A stretch of 64,000 bases of DNA, taken from positions 1,302,001-1,366,000 of the forward strand of contig JAACJO010000011.1 in the NCBI GenBank assembly GCA_013368445.1. Direction: 5' to 3'. This document shows, one piece after another, positions 10,064-21,774 of the stretch. Every line of letters begins with the position of its first letter. The first letter of the stretch is position 1. The translations under genes and the position numbers were made by a program. The DNA is from Leucocoprinus leucothites (taxonomy: Eukaryota > Basidiomycota > Agaricomycetes > Agaricales > Agaricaceae). The notes under the pieces were generated by a model, which had not been told where the DNA came from, searched no databases, and saw nothing but the letters and a program-made list of their open reading frames with translations.

Positions 10064-12579
10064 ATGACAGCACCTCGCCCCAGCCCTCCGCCAACGTCTC
10101 ATTCTCCGCAGCCATGTCCAAAAAACCCGCCTAGTCGATTCAAGAGGGCTTGCGCAGCGGTATTCAAACACTTTCGACGCACCGGCGTTGGAGTTGTCTG
10201 TGCTGTGGCATATTTCGACCCGTTAGTCGCTTTTTAAAGAGCTTTTTTGCTGTTCCGAATAGCATCTTGGCTTTTTTCTTTTTTGGGTGTAATCGCTAAT
10301 CTGTGCTCTCGGTAATAGGGGAAATTGGGGGGTCGACCTGCAGGCAGGTTCGCAATATGGATACAGATTGCTGTTCGTTGTCCTTCTCGCTGGGCTTTTC
10401 GCTATGTATCTGCAGGTAGGGTTTTCCTGTCCATATCCCATTGGAGCATTAGAAGATACAGACTGCTGATGATGATGCTGACGTACTAGGTGTTAGGGAG
10501 CAGACTTGGGTGTGTTACGGGTCTTGGTGAGTGCTCTGTCTCCTATCGTTATCATGTCTTCAAGATGGTGTCGTGATTCTTCTTTCGACCCGAATGGCGT
10601 GCCCCGGTAATTAGCCATGAAACTGCATTGAGGTGCTGTGGTGCCATCGATTCCTGCTTCCAGGCGTCCGAGTCCGACTTTTATGTAGCCAAGAATAACC
10701 TTTCCTCACGAAAGAGCCTGATTCGTGTCATACACGACGATTCTTGCAGGTGTTTTGCGATGATAGAATAATTTGCTTTGAAAGTTATTTATAGTTCTTG
10801 CTCTCCTTTTTTTCTTCCTTCTAATGCGATTACGAGTCACTGACATATCACAATTGTATTAGATCTGGCTTCCCACACTCGATTACTCCTGTACAATCGT
10901 CCGAAGCATACACGCCTATACCGGTGGCTCGCACTTTATCCCTTATATGCTCTTTCAGAAATTGCGATTATAGCAACTGATTTAGCGGAGCTATTGGGCT
11001 CGGCTATAGCCCTGTGCTTACTTTTTCCGAAGTTACAGCTATGGCACGGTGTCCTGCTTACTGCTGTCGACGTCATCCTCATTCTGGCCATAAAGGACCC
11101 ATTGGGTGGAAGACCTGTCAGAATGTTTGAATTCCTTATTGCTGCCATGGTATGTCGGGCCGAAATCTAAATATACAAGCTCTGACTTGTGCATCTTCGC
11201 TTTATCAGGTGCTAGCTGTGTTGATTTGTATGGCTGTCATCATCTCCCAGGTGGATGTGGACTGGGGAGATGCTTTCCAGGGTTATCTTCCATCAAAATA
11301 TATTTTCGCGTCTGGGGGCCTCTACACGTGTGAGCGATTATATTTTAAGAAGTTTTGGCCAAAGCTTCTTATTCATGGCTCTTTAGCGATTGGGATTATA
11401 GGCGCAACTGTCATGCCACATAGTCTTTTTCTGGGTTCGGCACTCGCAACCCAGGACAGGATCGAGTGCCGACAATCTCCTGAGGAAACCAAGCTGGCTA
11501 TCAGCACGACGAGCACAAGATCGTCCGAGGACTTCGAAACCCTAACCCCTCCGCCACGTTCTCTTGTTTCAGCGCTCGTGGAGTCAACAGTCCGACTCTT
11601 TCGAGCTCCACCTGCAAGTCCTCATGCAACCCCTGCTACGCGGCATTCGGAGCACGAAAACAATCCATTCTCTTTCGTAAAGGCTCACATTTACCATGGA
11701 ATCGCTGATGTCGTTACTTGCCTGCTTGGCTTTGCGGTTTTGATAAACTCCATGTATGTCCTTTTTCCCGTTTATACGGATGAACTGGTTCGACCATCAC
11801 CTAGGATTCTGATTTTGGCGAGCGCTGTGTTCTATTATGGTCAGAACAATCACGGCGATTCAGGCCCAGCAAGTCTTTTCGATGCTTATGATCTCATTAG
11901 AGATCTTGCTGGCCAACGTAAGTGTAGCGATGAAAATATTTTTGGGACCATCCCAACTCTTCTTGACACATCTTGATTAGCTGCTGCAACACTGTTCGCG
12001 ATCGCATTGCTTGCATCTGGACAAGTGGGTTCATCAGTGTATTTCTAGTATTTACCATCCATCTAATCCTCCTGTCTCAAGAGCTCATCTTTCATCGCCA
12101 CGTTGGCCGGCCAGGCTGTATCTGAAGGGTTCATCCAATGGCGTGTTTCTGTAAGTGGATTTAACCATGCTTGGCGGGTACTTCTCACACCTTCTCTAAT
12201 TTTGCAGCCTGTCATCCGTCGTTTACTGACTCGTCTGATTGCTATTATACCATCTATGATAGTAGCAGTCGCCGTCGGCAGAGACGGCATAGACGCACTC
12301 CTGGTCGCGTCCCAAGTTATCCTCTCAGTTGTTCTCCCCTTCATCACGTTTCCTTTGTTATACTGCACTTCATCAAAAACAATCATGCGATCACGGAAGT
12401 GCCAGGATGACGGACGACAGATAGCAGAGGCAAGAGCAGGTGATGTTGAAAATAGCGACCAGTGGGTCGACTACAGCAATAGCAAGTTTACAACTGCTGT
12501 TGGCATTGCGATTTGGTTGGTGGTGGTCGCCGCGAACACTTACGTTCTTGTCAGCCTCGCAATGGGCATAGACCGATGA
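10064..12579 (+). CDS. NRAMP-family divalent metal transporter
   Basis: Proton-coupled importer of Mn2+/Fe2+ and other divalent metals across plasma or organelle membranes (Smf family). The start is the ATG at 10064 (MTAPRPSPPP). The first intron, 10222-10318, splits the TM1 metal-binding motif, and the join gives VCAVAYFDPGNWGVDLQAG. Later exons give LLFVVLLAGLFAMYLQ, LGSRLGCVTGLDLASHTR, IIATDLAELLGSAIALCLLF and the TM6 block SIGIIGATVMPHSLFLGSAL (join at the intron beginning GTGAGC near 11331). They continue with ILILASAVFYYG, AATLFAIALLASGQSSSF, LAGQAVSEGFIQWRV and IIPSMIVAVAVGRDGIDALL. The key metal ligands of the family (Asp and Asn of DPGN, Ala and Met of A-T-V-M-P-H) are all present. 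About 11-12 hydrophobic spans are expected. A Ser/Thr-rich loop follows TM6. The gene is convergent with the Utp14 gene and appears intact. Confidence 0.93.
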
Positions 12580-12827
12580 GGTGGTCATTTCGAGATCCAT
12601 AACCTAGACGATATACCACAAAAAATTCTTTCACAGGCCAAACGGCTGTAAAATGTACATTTTGGACTTTCAAATCTTTTCCCCCTTCTTGACTTGTATT
12701 AAATACTCAATTTTGATTTTTCGTTAGAATTGTGCATATGAATTGGTTGCCAACAATGTTATGGACTGTGGTGCAAATGTAAAATTTGGAAAGAGCTGTG
12801 TAATGCGACAAATCCCGATGCATCGAC

Positions 12828-15800
12828 TTAGACCATTTTCTCCAAGGGGTCGATGATAACCCCAGGCTAAGTGAGAAGAAAAAATTAAGTTAGTAAATGA
12901 GCACTAAACAGCAAACCGCACTTAAAGGAAGAGATCTCCCTCACCTTCTTAACAACACGAGGTAACGTTCCTCTCTGGAATCCAACACGCGTGTTCCACT
13001 CCTTCCCTAATGGCTGTTCCATCGCCTGCTCAAACTGGGCACGACTCGTGTATGGATAAGGAAGGTCCTTGACGAGATATTTGGCAGCTTTCTTGTCCCG
13101 CTTCTCAGAGATAATGACGTTCTTCTTGTTGTAGTCGGCTCGGGATTTGGGGTCTATACCTGCGATCTTTTTAATTCTTTCAGGTTTCGGTGGCGCGCGT
13201 TTGGTTCCTTGACCGCCCCAGGAGCCCTTTAATCAAGGTCAGGGTTAGAAGTGTGTTTGAAGTTAGGTTTAGAATGATTAGGATTCGGACTCACCCAACC
13301 AGGAATTGTCGTGTCTACGTCTTTTGGTGCGTCAGCCGCAATTTCGCGTTTCTTGACCTCCTCGAATTCCTATTGGGCTTATGAGCAACACAAGGTATAC
13401 ACCGGTGGTGGAGGATCAATCACGCACGTGAACGACATTGTCTCCTGCAAATGCAAGCGCGACGAGATCACGTTGTTGGAAGGCCTTCAGACCTTTCGGG
13501 TTAGCATCAGCTTTGGCTTTGAGAATAGTAGCCTCTTGTGCGTCGACTTCGCTGTTCGCGTCTGAGTCGTCGTCTTCGACTGCGATGGCTCCTGTAGCAG
13601 GTGTTGAGGGTTTAGGTGTAGGTGTTGACTTTGACGATGGTGCCTTGGACGTGGACTGGCTGGTGGAGGGTTTCGATGAGTCTCCGAGTGTTAGGTTCTG
13701 GTCCATAGCGATTTCAACCACAGCGTCCTCCTGTTCCTTCTCCTTCTCCTCTTGTCTCTTCCTCGCCATTTTCTTGAGCTTATTTTTCGATTTCTCCACT
13801 TTGTTGCTGTCCTTGCCGAATACCTCATTATTCTTTCTCGAGATTTTCGTTATTGAGTCGGTGTCCCTTGTCAGCCAAGGATTTGACTCTTCTGCGTCCG
13901 CGGGAGGGCCAGATGATGTTGCATTGGAGAGCCCGGAAGGCTTGAATGGTTGTTGGGGGGATGTGGGAGGGGAGATGAAGTCGGTGGATTTGAGTGTGAC
14001 ACTGGATGTGTCTGATGCCAGTGAGCCCATTGTTCGTGGACCTGATCGAACGATGCCTTGTGCAGCACCAGGTCGGAATACTAGACGCCCGCCGGTTCGA
14101 TTTGTGAGAACACCACTCGTTTCGTCGAGCTCGCCTAACTGATCTTGCTGTTCGTCATCGCTCCCTCCATCCATCTCGCCACCCATTTCTTTGACAAAAT
14201 CGTCGACCATACGATCTGTGACGGCTTGCTCTCTCGCCATGGCGTCCTTCATGAATTTCATTTCGAACACGCTCTTTCCCTTCTTTCCGCCGTGCTCGAT
14301 GTCATCCATTGAACCCTGCAGTTCCTTGAGTTCATCAAAGGCGGCCTTTTTAACCTTTAGGATGCCTTCCTCGGTATTGACGATGGCTTCTTCGTCATCC
14401 CCACTACTCTCCTCCTCTTCCTCGCTCTCGTCGGATCCAACACCCTGGATCTTGCGCCGAAGCTGTTCGCCACGGTGCAACATCTCCTCAATCTCCTCTC
14501 TCCCGCCCTCATCAAAATGCTTCTGCTTCATCTGTTTCGCCCATTTACCGGTATTCTTATGTCTCAACGTAGCTCTCTCTCTTGCACGTTCCACCTCCCT
14601 CTTTAATCTTCCTTCCTCTGTGTCGCTTTCACCATCCAAACCATCAGCCTCGAGGATTTTTTCTTTAAGCTTTTCTTTTTCTTTCCGCTTAATTTTACGG
14701 TACGTTTTGGATTTGATTTTGTTTACCCGTTTTGCTTTGATTTCTGCGCGGAACATGAGTTCGCGCATACGGCGAAGTTCTGCGCGTCGTTGAGCGACTT
14801 CCTCGATGGTGAGGTTATTGGTTTTGAGGAGGTGGGTGTCTTCGGTTTGTTCGATGTCTTCGTCTCGCATTTTGGCGGATTTGAGGAGGGAGTCGATTGA
14901 AGATTCGAGTTGGGTTGAGGGCTGAGGTGGGGAAAAACGTTGGGTGTGAGATGGATGAGGGGAACGAGGGAGAAAAGGTTGAACTTACTTTGAATTTGGC
15001 GGCTAGTTCGAGGTTGGATACACGCCCGGATGAACGAGCTTGGAGAGGGAAGCTGAGGTGCTCAGCCTATGGGATTATTGTCAGGTAAAGTCGGAAGTAA
15101 TTGAAGAGATGAAATGTACCTCCCGGATGCGTTTCATGGTAGCACTCCATTTGTCTACCTCGGCCTTTGTCTGTTCGTATGCTGCTTCACGATCTAGACG
15201 TTCTTGTGTCCTCTGAGGCAGGGGCGCAGAAAGGGTCTTGGTTTTTGTGGAAGATGCAGAGAGAACTTTGGTGTTCTTTTTGAGGGAGAGGAGATTTGAT
15301 GATTGATTGGCAAGAGGTGCGAGAAGATCGTCAAGTTGGAGTTTAGATCCTGCAGGAGAATAAGAAGTATTTCGGAAGGGAAATGGGAGAATACAGACCA
15401 GATGTATGTGCACGGAATTCGTCTTCGGTACCAGCTTCTGTACGTTCAGCGATGAGACGCCGTTTGCGTGACCGAGAGTCCTTTGTGGATTCGCCTGTAC
15501 TGGATTCGGCTTCATCTGCTTTGCGCTTCTTGGTGGTAGTGTCCAGTCCAGAGATGAATTTCTGAAATTCCTCGGATGCCTCTGGAGCATCGTCATCGCC
15601 AGAAGCAGCAAATGCCTCCTGATCGTCTTCCTCCTGCTCTTCTTCTTCCTCGTCTTCTTCCTCGCCTTCATCCTCTTCCTCATCTTCTGAGTCCTTTTGT
15701 CGTGGAGTTTTAGGGCGCTTGTCGTCGTCACTTCCCATATCAATCTCTCCTTTGCCATCCAAGACATCCAACAGATCGATAAACTCGTCTGGATCTCCTT

Positions 15801-16119
15801 CCTCTTCCTCCTCTTCGTCTTCGTCGTCCTTTGGTGGCTCCATCTCTTCATCCTCGTCAAGGTTAACATCAGCAAACCTCACGGTAGTTTTCCTCTTCGT
15901 TTTTGTGTGCTTCTTCTACAATTTTCAGGATGTAAGAGTTTATTCCAAAGCACAGAAATTGTATCGAACTTTGCTTGAAAAAAACCCTGCGTAACGATCC
16001 TCATCGCTCTCGTCAAAGGCAGCATCACTGTCAAGCTCTTCATCGTCTGCACTGTCTATCCGCTCGTCGTCTTCGTTTTCACCTATGAGGCGAGCTTGCT
16101 GCCATTCCTCCGGAGTCAT
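12828..16119 (-). CDS. UTP14: U3 snoRNP / small-subunit processome protein Utp14
   Basis: Nucleolar protein needed for 18S rRNA processing; in yeast Utp14 binds and activates the helicase Dhr1. The N-terminal part is very acidic (RLIGENEDDERIDSADDEE; a Glu/Asp-rich tract at about 15600-15850 with EFIDLLDVLDGKGEID). The middle has the family block AELRRMRELMFRAEIKAKR, then KIKSKTYRKIKRKEKEKL and TLRHKNTGKWAKQ. The C-terminal exons, joined in phase, give EIAADAPKDVDTTIPGWGSW, EKRDKKAAKYLVKDLPYPY, then WNTRVGFQRGTLPRVVKK and a last short exon PGVIIDPLEKMV before the TAA at 12828-12830. This is the conserved Utp14 tail. At least six short introns are present. The ATG at 16119 (MTPEEWQQARLIG) is the best start by position, but fungal homologues often have a basic N-terminus, so an upstream exon is possible. 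It is divergent from the SR/RRM gene and convergent with NRAMP. Confidence 0.93.
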
Positions 16120-16321
16120 GGTGTGCAGGGAGTGAGAATAACTTGTTGTCCCAGAAAGGAAACCCGCGAAAATATGTGGCGCCAAACAAAACTCAACTCC
16201 GAGTCTCTTACCACCACCATCATCAATACTTTGTCGCCGACACCGCCCGTGACGACGACGACCACAGCGGCTAGCCAGACACCCACTCTGAACTCGACCT
16301 CAACAAATTCTGAAACTCAAC
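16120..16321. promoter_or_regulatory. Bidirectional promoter, Utp14 / RRM splicing factor
   Basis: Only about 200 bp separate the proposed start codons of two divergent genes, Utp14 (minus) and the transformer-2-like gene (plus). Both promoters and leaders must be in this interval or overlap the coding regions. It is rich in CACC/ACGACG-type repeats on the right side; no clear TATA box is visible. Confidence 0.6.
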
Positions 16322-17761
16322 ATGGATGACGGTACGTTTTCAGCATCAGCCACGACGTCGACAATTGTCCCAGTCGCGCCATAACCTTCCTTCGCCCGGC
16401 AACGCATACTCGCTCGTCATCGCACTCAGCGTCTTCGCCGACCAGACTTTTCCTTTCTGCCAACAAAGTTTTTGCCGCCTCATCGACTTTTCTTCGTTGG
16501 CTAACGGCCAACGTATGGTGTGCTGCTGTGGTGGAGAGGAGCTTTGCCTTTCGCCCTCAAATCATCCATACTTTTTTTTCCACCGGCACACTCACTTTCG
16601 CCCACCTTTCCCGTTCACCGCTTCCGACCACCCAACCAATAACCCAACCTGACCTGTCCTCCGTTTCCCTCATTTCCATCCGCCAGCCTGGCAGTCTCAG
16701 GACATTGCTCCCTCAAGCGGTATCAGTATTCCCACTGATGTAGCAATGGGAAATGGCACTTCTGATAGTGAGTTATGTTATCATTTGAATCCACCTCATA
16801 TGCTTATTGATATCGTGGAAAGGTAACGCTACAGCTACCGGTGGCACCAATGCTCCTGAAGGACGAAGGGGCTCTCCGCCACCAAGGAACAGGAATGATG
16901 GTCCCAGGCGTTCCTCGAGGAGTAGGAGTCCAGGTCGCAACCCCGACGACCGAGCGTGAGTATCTGCATCATCACATGGTCCTAACGTACTAATGTGGCG
17001 AATGTACTTATCGTTGTTCCTTTCAATACAGTTCACGCCCCTTCGATGGTAATACAAACCCGGGCAACAACCTTCACGTTGCCAATCTCCACCACAAAGT
17101 CGACAACAACGAACTCGAAGCCATCTTTGCCAAAGTCGGCAGGGTGTGTGTCCGTTTTCACCTTATTCGCTTCTTTCATCCTCACTATTCCCTCCAGGTC
17201 AAAAAGGCATCCATCATGTACGACCCTCACTCCCGTGACTCTAGAGGCTTTGGTTTTGTGACAATGGAGACCGCTGAGGAAGCAGAAGCTGCTATCACAG
17301 CTCTCAACTCAACTGAAATCATGGGTAAAATCATTGCCGTGGAAAGGGTACGCAACCGATGCCATCTTTTTCAGGCACGCATATCCTAATTTGTATAATT
17401 GTTGTGGTTATCACTTTTTCCAGGCTCGCCGCGGTCGCGCTAGGACACCTACTCCAGGCAGATACTATGGTCCTCCCAAGAGAAATGACCGTGAGCACTT
17501 ATATCTTTCTACTTGTACTTTTCGTGACCTGGCTTTCCTGTCGTAGATGAACGTCCGTATGACCCTCGACCCTACGACAGCCGCTACTCTCGCGAATTCG
17601 ACGATAGAAGGCGAGGCGGCCGCAGCGATGATCATCATTACGGCGGTCGTGACCATGATCGTCGCAGGGACTATGATAGGGACCGCGACCGTGATCGCGA
17701 ACGTGGCCATGGACGCGATTACGACCGTGGGCGCTTTGATGATCGGGACCGGAGGTATTAA
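16322..17761 (+). CDS. Transformer-2-like RRM protein with RS/RD tail
   Basis: Predicted nuclear splicing regulator. Exon 1 is only MDD plus one base (16322-16331). Joining the next exons gives AWQSQDIAPSSGISIPTD, NATATGGTNAPEGRRGSPPP, RRSSRSRSPGRNPDDRASRP, then a single RRM: NLHVANLHHKVDNNELEAIF (RNP2 = LHVANL), AKVGRVKKASIMYDPHSRDS and RGFGFVTMETAEEAEAAI (RNP1 = RGFGFVTM), ending with GKIIAVERARRGRARTPTPG. The tail after the RRM is dense in Arg/Asp/Tyr/His (DRDRDRDRERGHGRD). The layout of RS-like segment, RRM, TPTPG linker and RD/RY tail matches metazoan Tra2 and its fungal homologues. There are about six introns, all in phase. It shares a short intergenic region with Utp14. Confidence 0.88.
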
Positions 17762-18579
17762 TTCGTCTTCCTGAGCGGCGATCGTGGTAGAGAAAATTGG
17801 AAGAAATGCTTAACGCTCAACCCACAAATAAACGATTGTGGACTGTTCTATAGAGTATTTTTTCTCTAGAACATTGCCACGGTCTTAAGGTTGTCAAGAA
17901 TTTGCTAATAGCAGATTTTTGCATTGATTGGTTCATGATTTCTCGGTTTTGTTTATTTTGTCTACTTAGGGGTTGTAAATATACTGATCACTAGCCTGGA
18001 ATGAGATACGAAGCCGTGCTTGAGTGACCGAGGCTTTCCCCCCCCCTGATTACGAAGAAGGTTCAAGCAGCAGTACGCCATCCGAAATTCAACCGGGCGA
18101 ATACACAGAGACCAACAACTATGTCTGAGACCTTGTGCGCATACACAGCCTAAGCTCTTTCAATCTTTGCCCTTCAGGACTCTTGCCCAACTACTAGTGG
18201 GTCGACGGACGCGCATATACACCCGGCTTTTGAGCTCATTCACTTCCCTCAAATTCTAGGACTCATCACTAGGTTCTCAATCAAGGTTCGCATATAGACA
18301 CTCGTTGGGTTCCCTGCCTCCCTCAGTTCAGTGCCACACAGCGTCATCGACATATCTTCACTACAGCCCCCGGGCCCGGTGGCTACCTTTTAACCCCAGG
18401 CCGTCGTACATAGAAACCCGCCCGAGCCAACTACGCGTGAAACCCACCTGGCTCTAATTAATACTAGTTCCTCGCACCAGTCGGAGGGCTCCGATTCAGC
18501 TGCCGTTCGAACTACCCATTCACGACGCTACCTCCTCCTTTCCCTTCCCCTTTACATCATTGTCGCTCCCTTCAAGTTT
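17762..18579. other. Intergenic region
   Basis: About 820 bp holding the 3' UTR of the RRM gene and the leader of the membrane-protein gene. The stretch 18440-18570 is pyrimidine-rich (CTACCTCCTCCTTTCCCTTCCCC), as is common just upstream of fungal start sites. No gene was seen. Confidence 0.5.
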
Positions 18580-19327
18580 ATGATGCGCGTTGATACCCTC
18601 CCTGACCAATTAATTTGTCTTGCGGATTCGGCGAAGCAAATTGCTAATAGCCACGCCACCGCAAGCGACGCCGAGGCCATACGCGATCAGACTCTGAAGC
18701 GAACTTGGAACGACGAGTGGGCTCAGTGTTCGACCCGCCTTCTCGACCAGTACGAATTCTTGGCATCATTGGCCCCAGCTTTGATAGGGTGAGTATTGGT
18801 GACAACTATGACTATGGCTGGACCTGATTGCATATTCTCTCCAGCCTGGAATTTTTATTATTCTTCAATGCTCCGACACGCCGGGGTCTAGAGATTTGCC
18901 ACCATGTCTTTTTGACCAGCATGTTTGTGGGCATGACGCTTCTGTCCTTCTTACAATTTTCCTGGTGCAAGATCAGGGATCCGGATGCCGGTCTCGCATG
19001 GATTAGAGTAAGTTCTTGATATTCGTTACTGTATTGAAGCTCATGTTTTGTCCTTTTAAATGACAGAAGGCCAGCAAGGAAAAAATATCCATGTTCCGAT
19101 TGATTTATACTGTGCCCATGGCACTGGTAGCATTGTGAGTTGAATCTACCCCAACTGGCGCCATAGTCCTCAACGGATCCAGATCACTCATGGCTCTGGT
19201 CATCGAGGGTATATTGTTCCTGAAAGTATCGGGTCTGCTGACCATATCATTTTCCGCATATGAAGTTACCGCGTTGGCCTTTGTGGTATACTACGTCTTT
19301 CTGATGGCTGTCTGCCACTTGGCCTAA
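18580..19327 (+). CDS. Multispan membrane protein, unknown function
   Basis: I do not recognise the family. Four exons join in phase: the first ends ...FLASLAPALIG at 18788, with introns near 18789-18843, 19010-19066 and 19133-19180. The product is roughly 215 residues. A soluble helical N-terminus of about 65 residues (MMRVDTLPDQLICLADSAKQ) is followed by hydrophobic segments: LEFLLFFNAP (short), VFLTSMFVGMTLLSFLQF, LIYTVPMALVALSLMALVIE and EVTALAFVVYYVFLMAVCHL. Three or four membrane spans are likely. There is no signal peptide. The short first soluble part with QYEFLASLAPALIG entering the first span looks like a small ER or plasma-membrane protein. It lies at the left edge of the duplication-rich island. 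Confidence 0.7.
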
Positions 19328-19439
19328 GCCCCGCTCTCTATTGAGTGTGTGTTACTGATCGCATAGCAAACCCTCTCTGGGCAATGGCGTCATATTTTAT
19401 ACGTAGATATGGATTTCAACCTTTCTTGTAATCGTACTC

Positions 19440-19722
19440 CTAGCGAATGAATTAGAACATGCGAAACCCCTAAATTCCTTCCTGCCCTCCATGTCTCGGC
19501 ATTCCCAAGTGTCCGCACGAGTATACCCGCAGCATACCCAATATCCCCATCCTCTTGCTCCTCCCGCTCTCTTAACGAAAACGACCTCACAGATTCCTTT
19601 ACCAGCTGGTTCCTCTGCTCGTCTTCCAGAATGACCGAAGCCAGAATCGGCACAGACGCACTTTTGATCTCATCTGCAGCACTCGAAATAGAAGCGAGAG
19701 GGATAGTAGTAACCCTCAACCC
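19440..19722 (-). pseudogene. Decayed fragment of the TMCO4/Mil1-type gene
   Basis: The minus strand encodes ILEDEQRNQLVKESVRSFSL followed by REREEQEDGDIGYAAG. The parental gene at 35.7-39.5 kb encodes ILEDEQKNQLAKEFARSFSL and REQEEQDDGDIGYGAA, with equally similar DNA on both sides (compare 36210-36420). Only this low-complexity linker part of the parent is present, without start, catalytic core or C-terminus. It lies just 3' of F-box copy 1. A second, independent fragment of the same gene lies on the other side of that F-box gene. Confidence 0.85.
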
Positions 19723-19725
19723 CCC

Positions 19726-19854
19726 GTCTCTAAAGCCTACTAAGGCGACAGCGCTGCTGCCGACTCGATCATATGACCAATCCTTGCTAATACAAATAGA
19801 TCTTCACCTCACGACATCCACGCTATACAACATATGGTAGGTACTCAATGGGTA
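19726..19854. repeat. 3' flank shared by F-box copies 1 and 3
   Basis: This stretch and 29630-29770 are alignable, with the identical core CGATCATATGACCAATCCTT and downstream matches CTTCACCTC.CGACA.CCAC.CTATA and ATATGGTAGGTACTCAAT/ATAAGGTAGGTGCTCAAT. It shows that the F-box duplication included at least ~130 bp beyond the stop codon. Copy 2 keeps only the part nearest its stop. Confidence 0.75.
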
Positions 19855-21430
19855 TTATATTATATCCATGACGAAGAAGCTGAATTTCCCACCAATCTTC
19901 AGAACAATGCGGCCATTGTGATCATCGAGCCCAGCCAAAGTTATGACCTGGCTTCCAATACAGCGGTCAGATAGGTTGAGGCGGAAGCTACGAAAATTAG
20001 ACGACTGGGATGAAGAAAGGTCATAGGTTGCAATGTCGATTTCGTTCTCATCCTGAAAGTAGACCGATGCCAAAGGTCCGAACTTGGTATGGCTTGTGGT
20101 ATAGTTGGGTTTGAATTTCAAAGGCCCCATAGTCTCGACGGTGGGTGGGATAGTAATGTCATGACTGATGCTGAAATGTTTAACAACATCCTGACGTATG
20201 CCAACAAGATGTGTCCTGCAGCTTCCGGTAAAAGGGCGAGAGCTAAAGGTTGGATTGCATTCCGCAGGTATGCGATGAAGAAGGACTAGGTCTGGCATTC
20301 TTGAGCTACTCGTTTCGTGGATGGAGTATATTTCTACGGAAGCTCGTGTGACGACACCGATGCGATCATTCGGGAGGAAGAATGCTTTGGCCTGGAAACC
20401 CCGTTAGAACATATTGGTGTGATCAAGGTAAAGGTAATTTACCCAGCCTATATCGACGAGCTGCTTTTCAATGTATCTCTCGGAAACCGTTGAATCCTTA
20501 GAGTAGCGACGGAGTTGAAGCATCACGGGCTTGCGATCTCTACCTGTATTCAACAAGGAACAACACTGGACAATATAACGCTCTGAGAGCTCAACACAAC
20601 TGCGAATGTGTCCACGAGGACAATCCCAAATGACCGCCAGGGTAGTCGCTCGGAATCTGATCTTCGGCCCGATTTGCTGCTCAATCTGGTATATACAAAT
20701 GCGGGTGCTTTCTGTAATAGCAACATGATTTGCATATTCAATGATACAAGGTCTGGTTAACATACCGTCGTCCCAACACTCTTTCTTGTAAAGAGCGACC
20801 CGAAAACTTGAGCGACTGTCTTCCTTGATGAAGAATTTGATCACTGGCAGGATTGAATCTTGGGGGTGGGAGGTTTTCAAAAGAATGTGGTGTGTGGCAC
20901 GTTCTGCATTTAAATCGAGGATGCACGCCCGCCCATCAGTGTGCACACCAAAGAGCCACCTGCCACCCGGAAGGACTTCGTAACTGTACCACGAGAATTT
21001 TGAGTTGACCTGTCGAGTCCGAAACTGAGGAGAGGAAGAGGCCAGCCACCCGTCATGTATTCGGAGCAAATTACGAGTGTAGCGCTCAAGACCGTCAATC
21101 GATTTCTTCGGGTCTGGTTCGAAGAGCGACTGCTGAAATCCAGGTCTTGACTCAAGCATAGTACACAATGTCGTCCAGAAATAAGGAGAGCTAGTGACGC
21201 CATGAAATGTTTTGCATGTCTTCGCTAGAGTGTCAGTCTCCCGGGAAGGCGCAGTACGGCAAAATAAAACCGTATACCTGATGAATGTTTGTCAATGCAC
21301 GATAGTCAAGACGGAGGCAGATGTCAAAGAGAATTTCGCGAGGTAAATCGAGAAGCCGAGGAGGCCGTAAAACATAGCGCAAGTACCGGTTTTTCAGGTA
21401 AGCAAAGAGAAGGGAAACGAGCCATAACAT
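19855..21430 (-). CDS. F-box protein, paralogue 1
   Basis: Probable substrate-recognition subunit of an SCF ubiquitin ligase. The start is the ATG at 21430 (MLWLVSLLFAYLKNRYLRY, a hydrophobic N-terminus that could be a membrane anchor). The F-box is LLDLPREILFDICLRLDYRA followed, after an intron with acceptor GCGAAG, by TCKTFHGVTSSPYFWTTL. Downstream come LERYTRNLLRIHDGWLASSS, the beta-rich block LPGGRWLFGVHTDGRACILD, ESTRICIYQIEQQIGPKIRF and SCVELSERYIVQCCSLLN. The C-terminal exon has PNDRIGVVTRASVEIYSIHE, TKFGPLASVYFQDENEIDIA and GLDDHNGRIVLKIGG, ending MDII. A 54 nt intron at 20712-20765 is in frame here and easily missed; the paralogues prove it. A further intron lies near 20404-20455 (GTAAATTAC...TTTCCAG). 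The C-terminal region resembles beta-propeller-like tails of agaric F-box proteins. Target unknown. Confidence 0.85.
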
Positions 21431-21774
21431 GATAGGAAATGGAACTAGACTAAAATTCCAGTTTCCAGTTTCCAACAATAATCCTGTTTGCGTCTGTTTG
21501 TCTCACGGCTCGTTGGCGCCAATTCAAGTTCTTCCAAACCTTCTTACTCAAAATTCATGGCAAGCCCACAGTCAAAGAAAAGTGGATCTCGTAATCTCGC
21601 GAAATATGAACACATTCATGTCAGGCCTCTGTGCAACCTTACACTTGTCGTTGTCGAGCGGTATTGAATTGCAGCATACTATGACTGAAATGCGCCATCG
21701 CATGAAGGAAAACGAACCATGATTGAGTAATTTCCAACATTTTGCTCAAGTCATTCACATTTGTGTTTAACCAG

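Noticed and set aside
9571..10065. 164-codon minus-strand frame between the Ser/Pro-rich gene and NRAMP
   Set aside because: No motif, no splice partners, overlaps the NRAMP start region, and composition is unlike the confirmed genes.
13438..14793. Long plus-strand frames opposite Utp14 (Ser/Ala-rich)
   Set aside because: They are antisense shadows of the acidic/lysine-rich Utp14 coding sequence.
20910..21203. A second conserved frame in F-box copies 1-3 (ending ..ASSI at the same stop) as an overlapping gene
   Set aside because: It is the +1 shadow of a well-conserved coding region; its conservation follows from similarity of the real frame, and the alternative acceptor would destroy the F-box.
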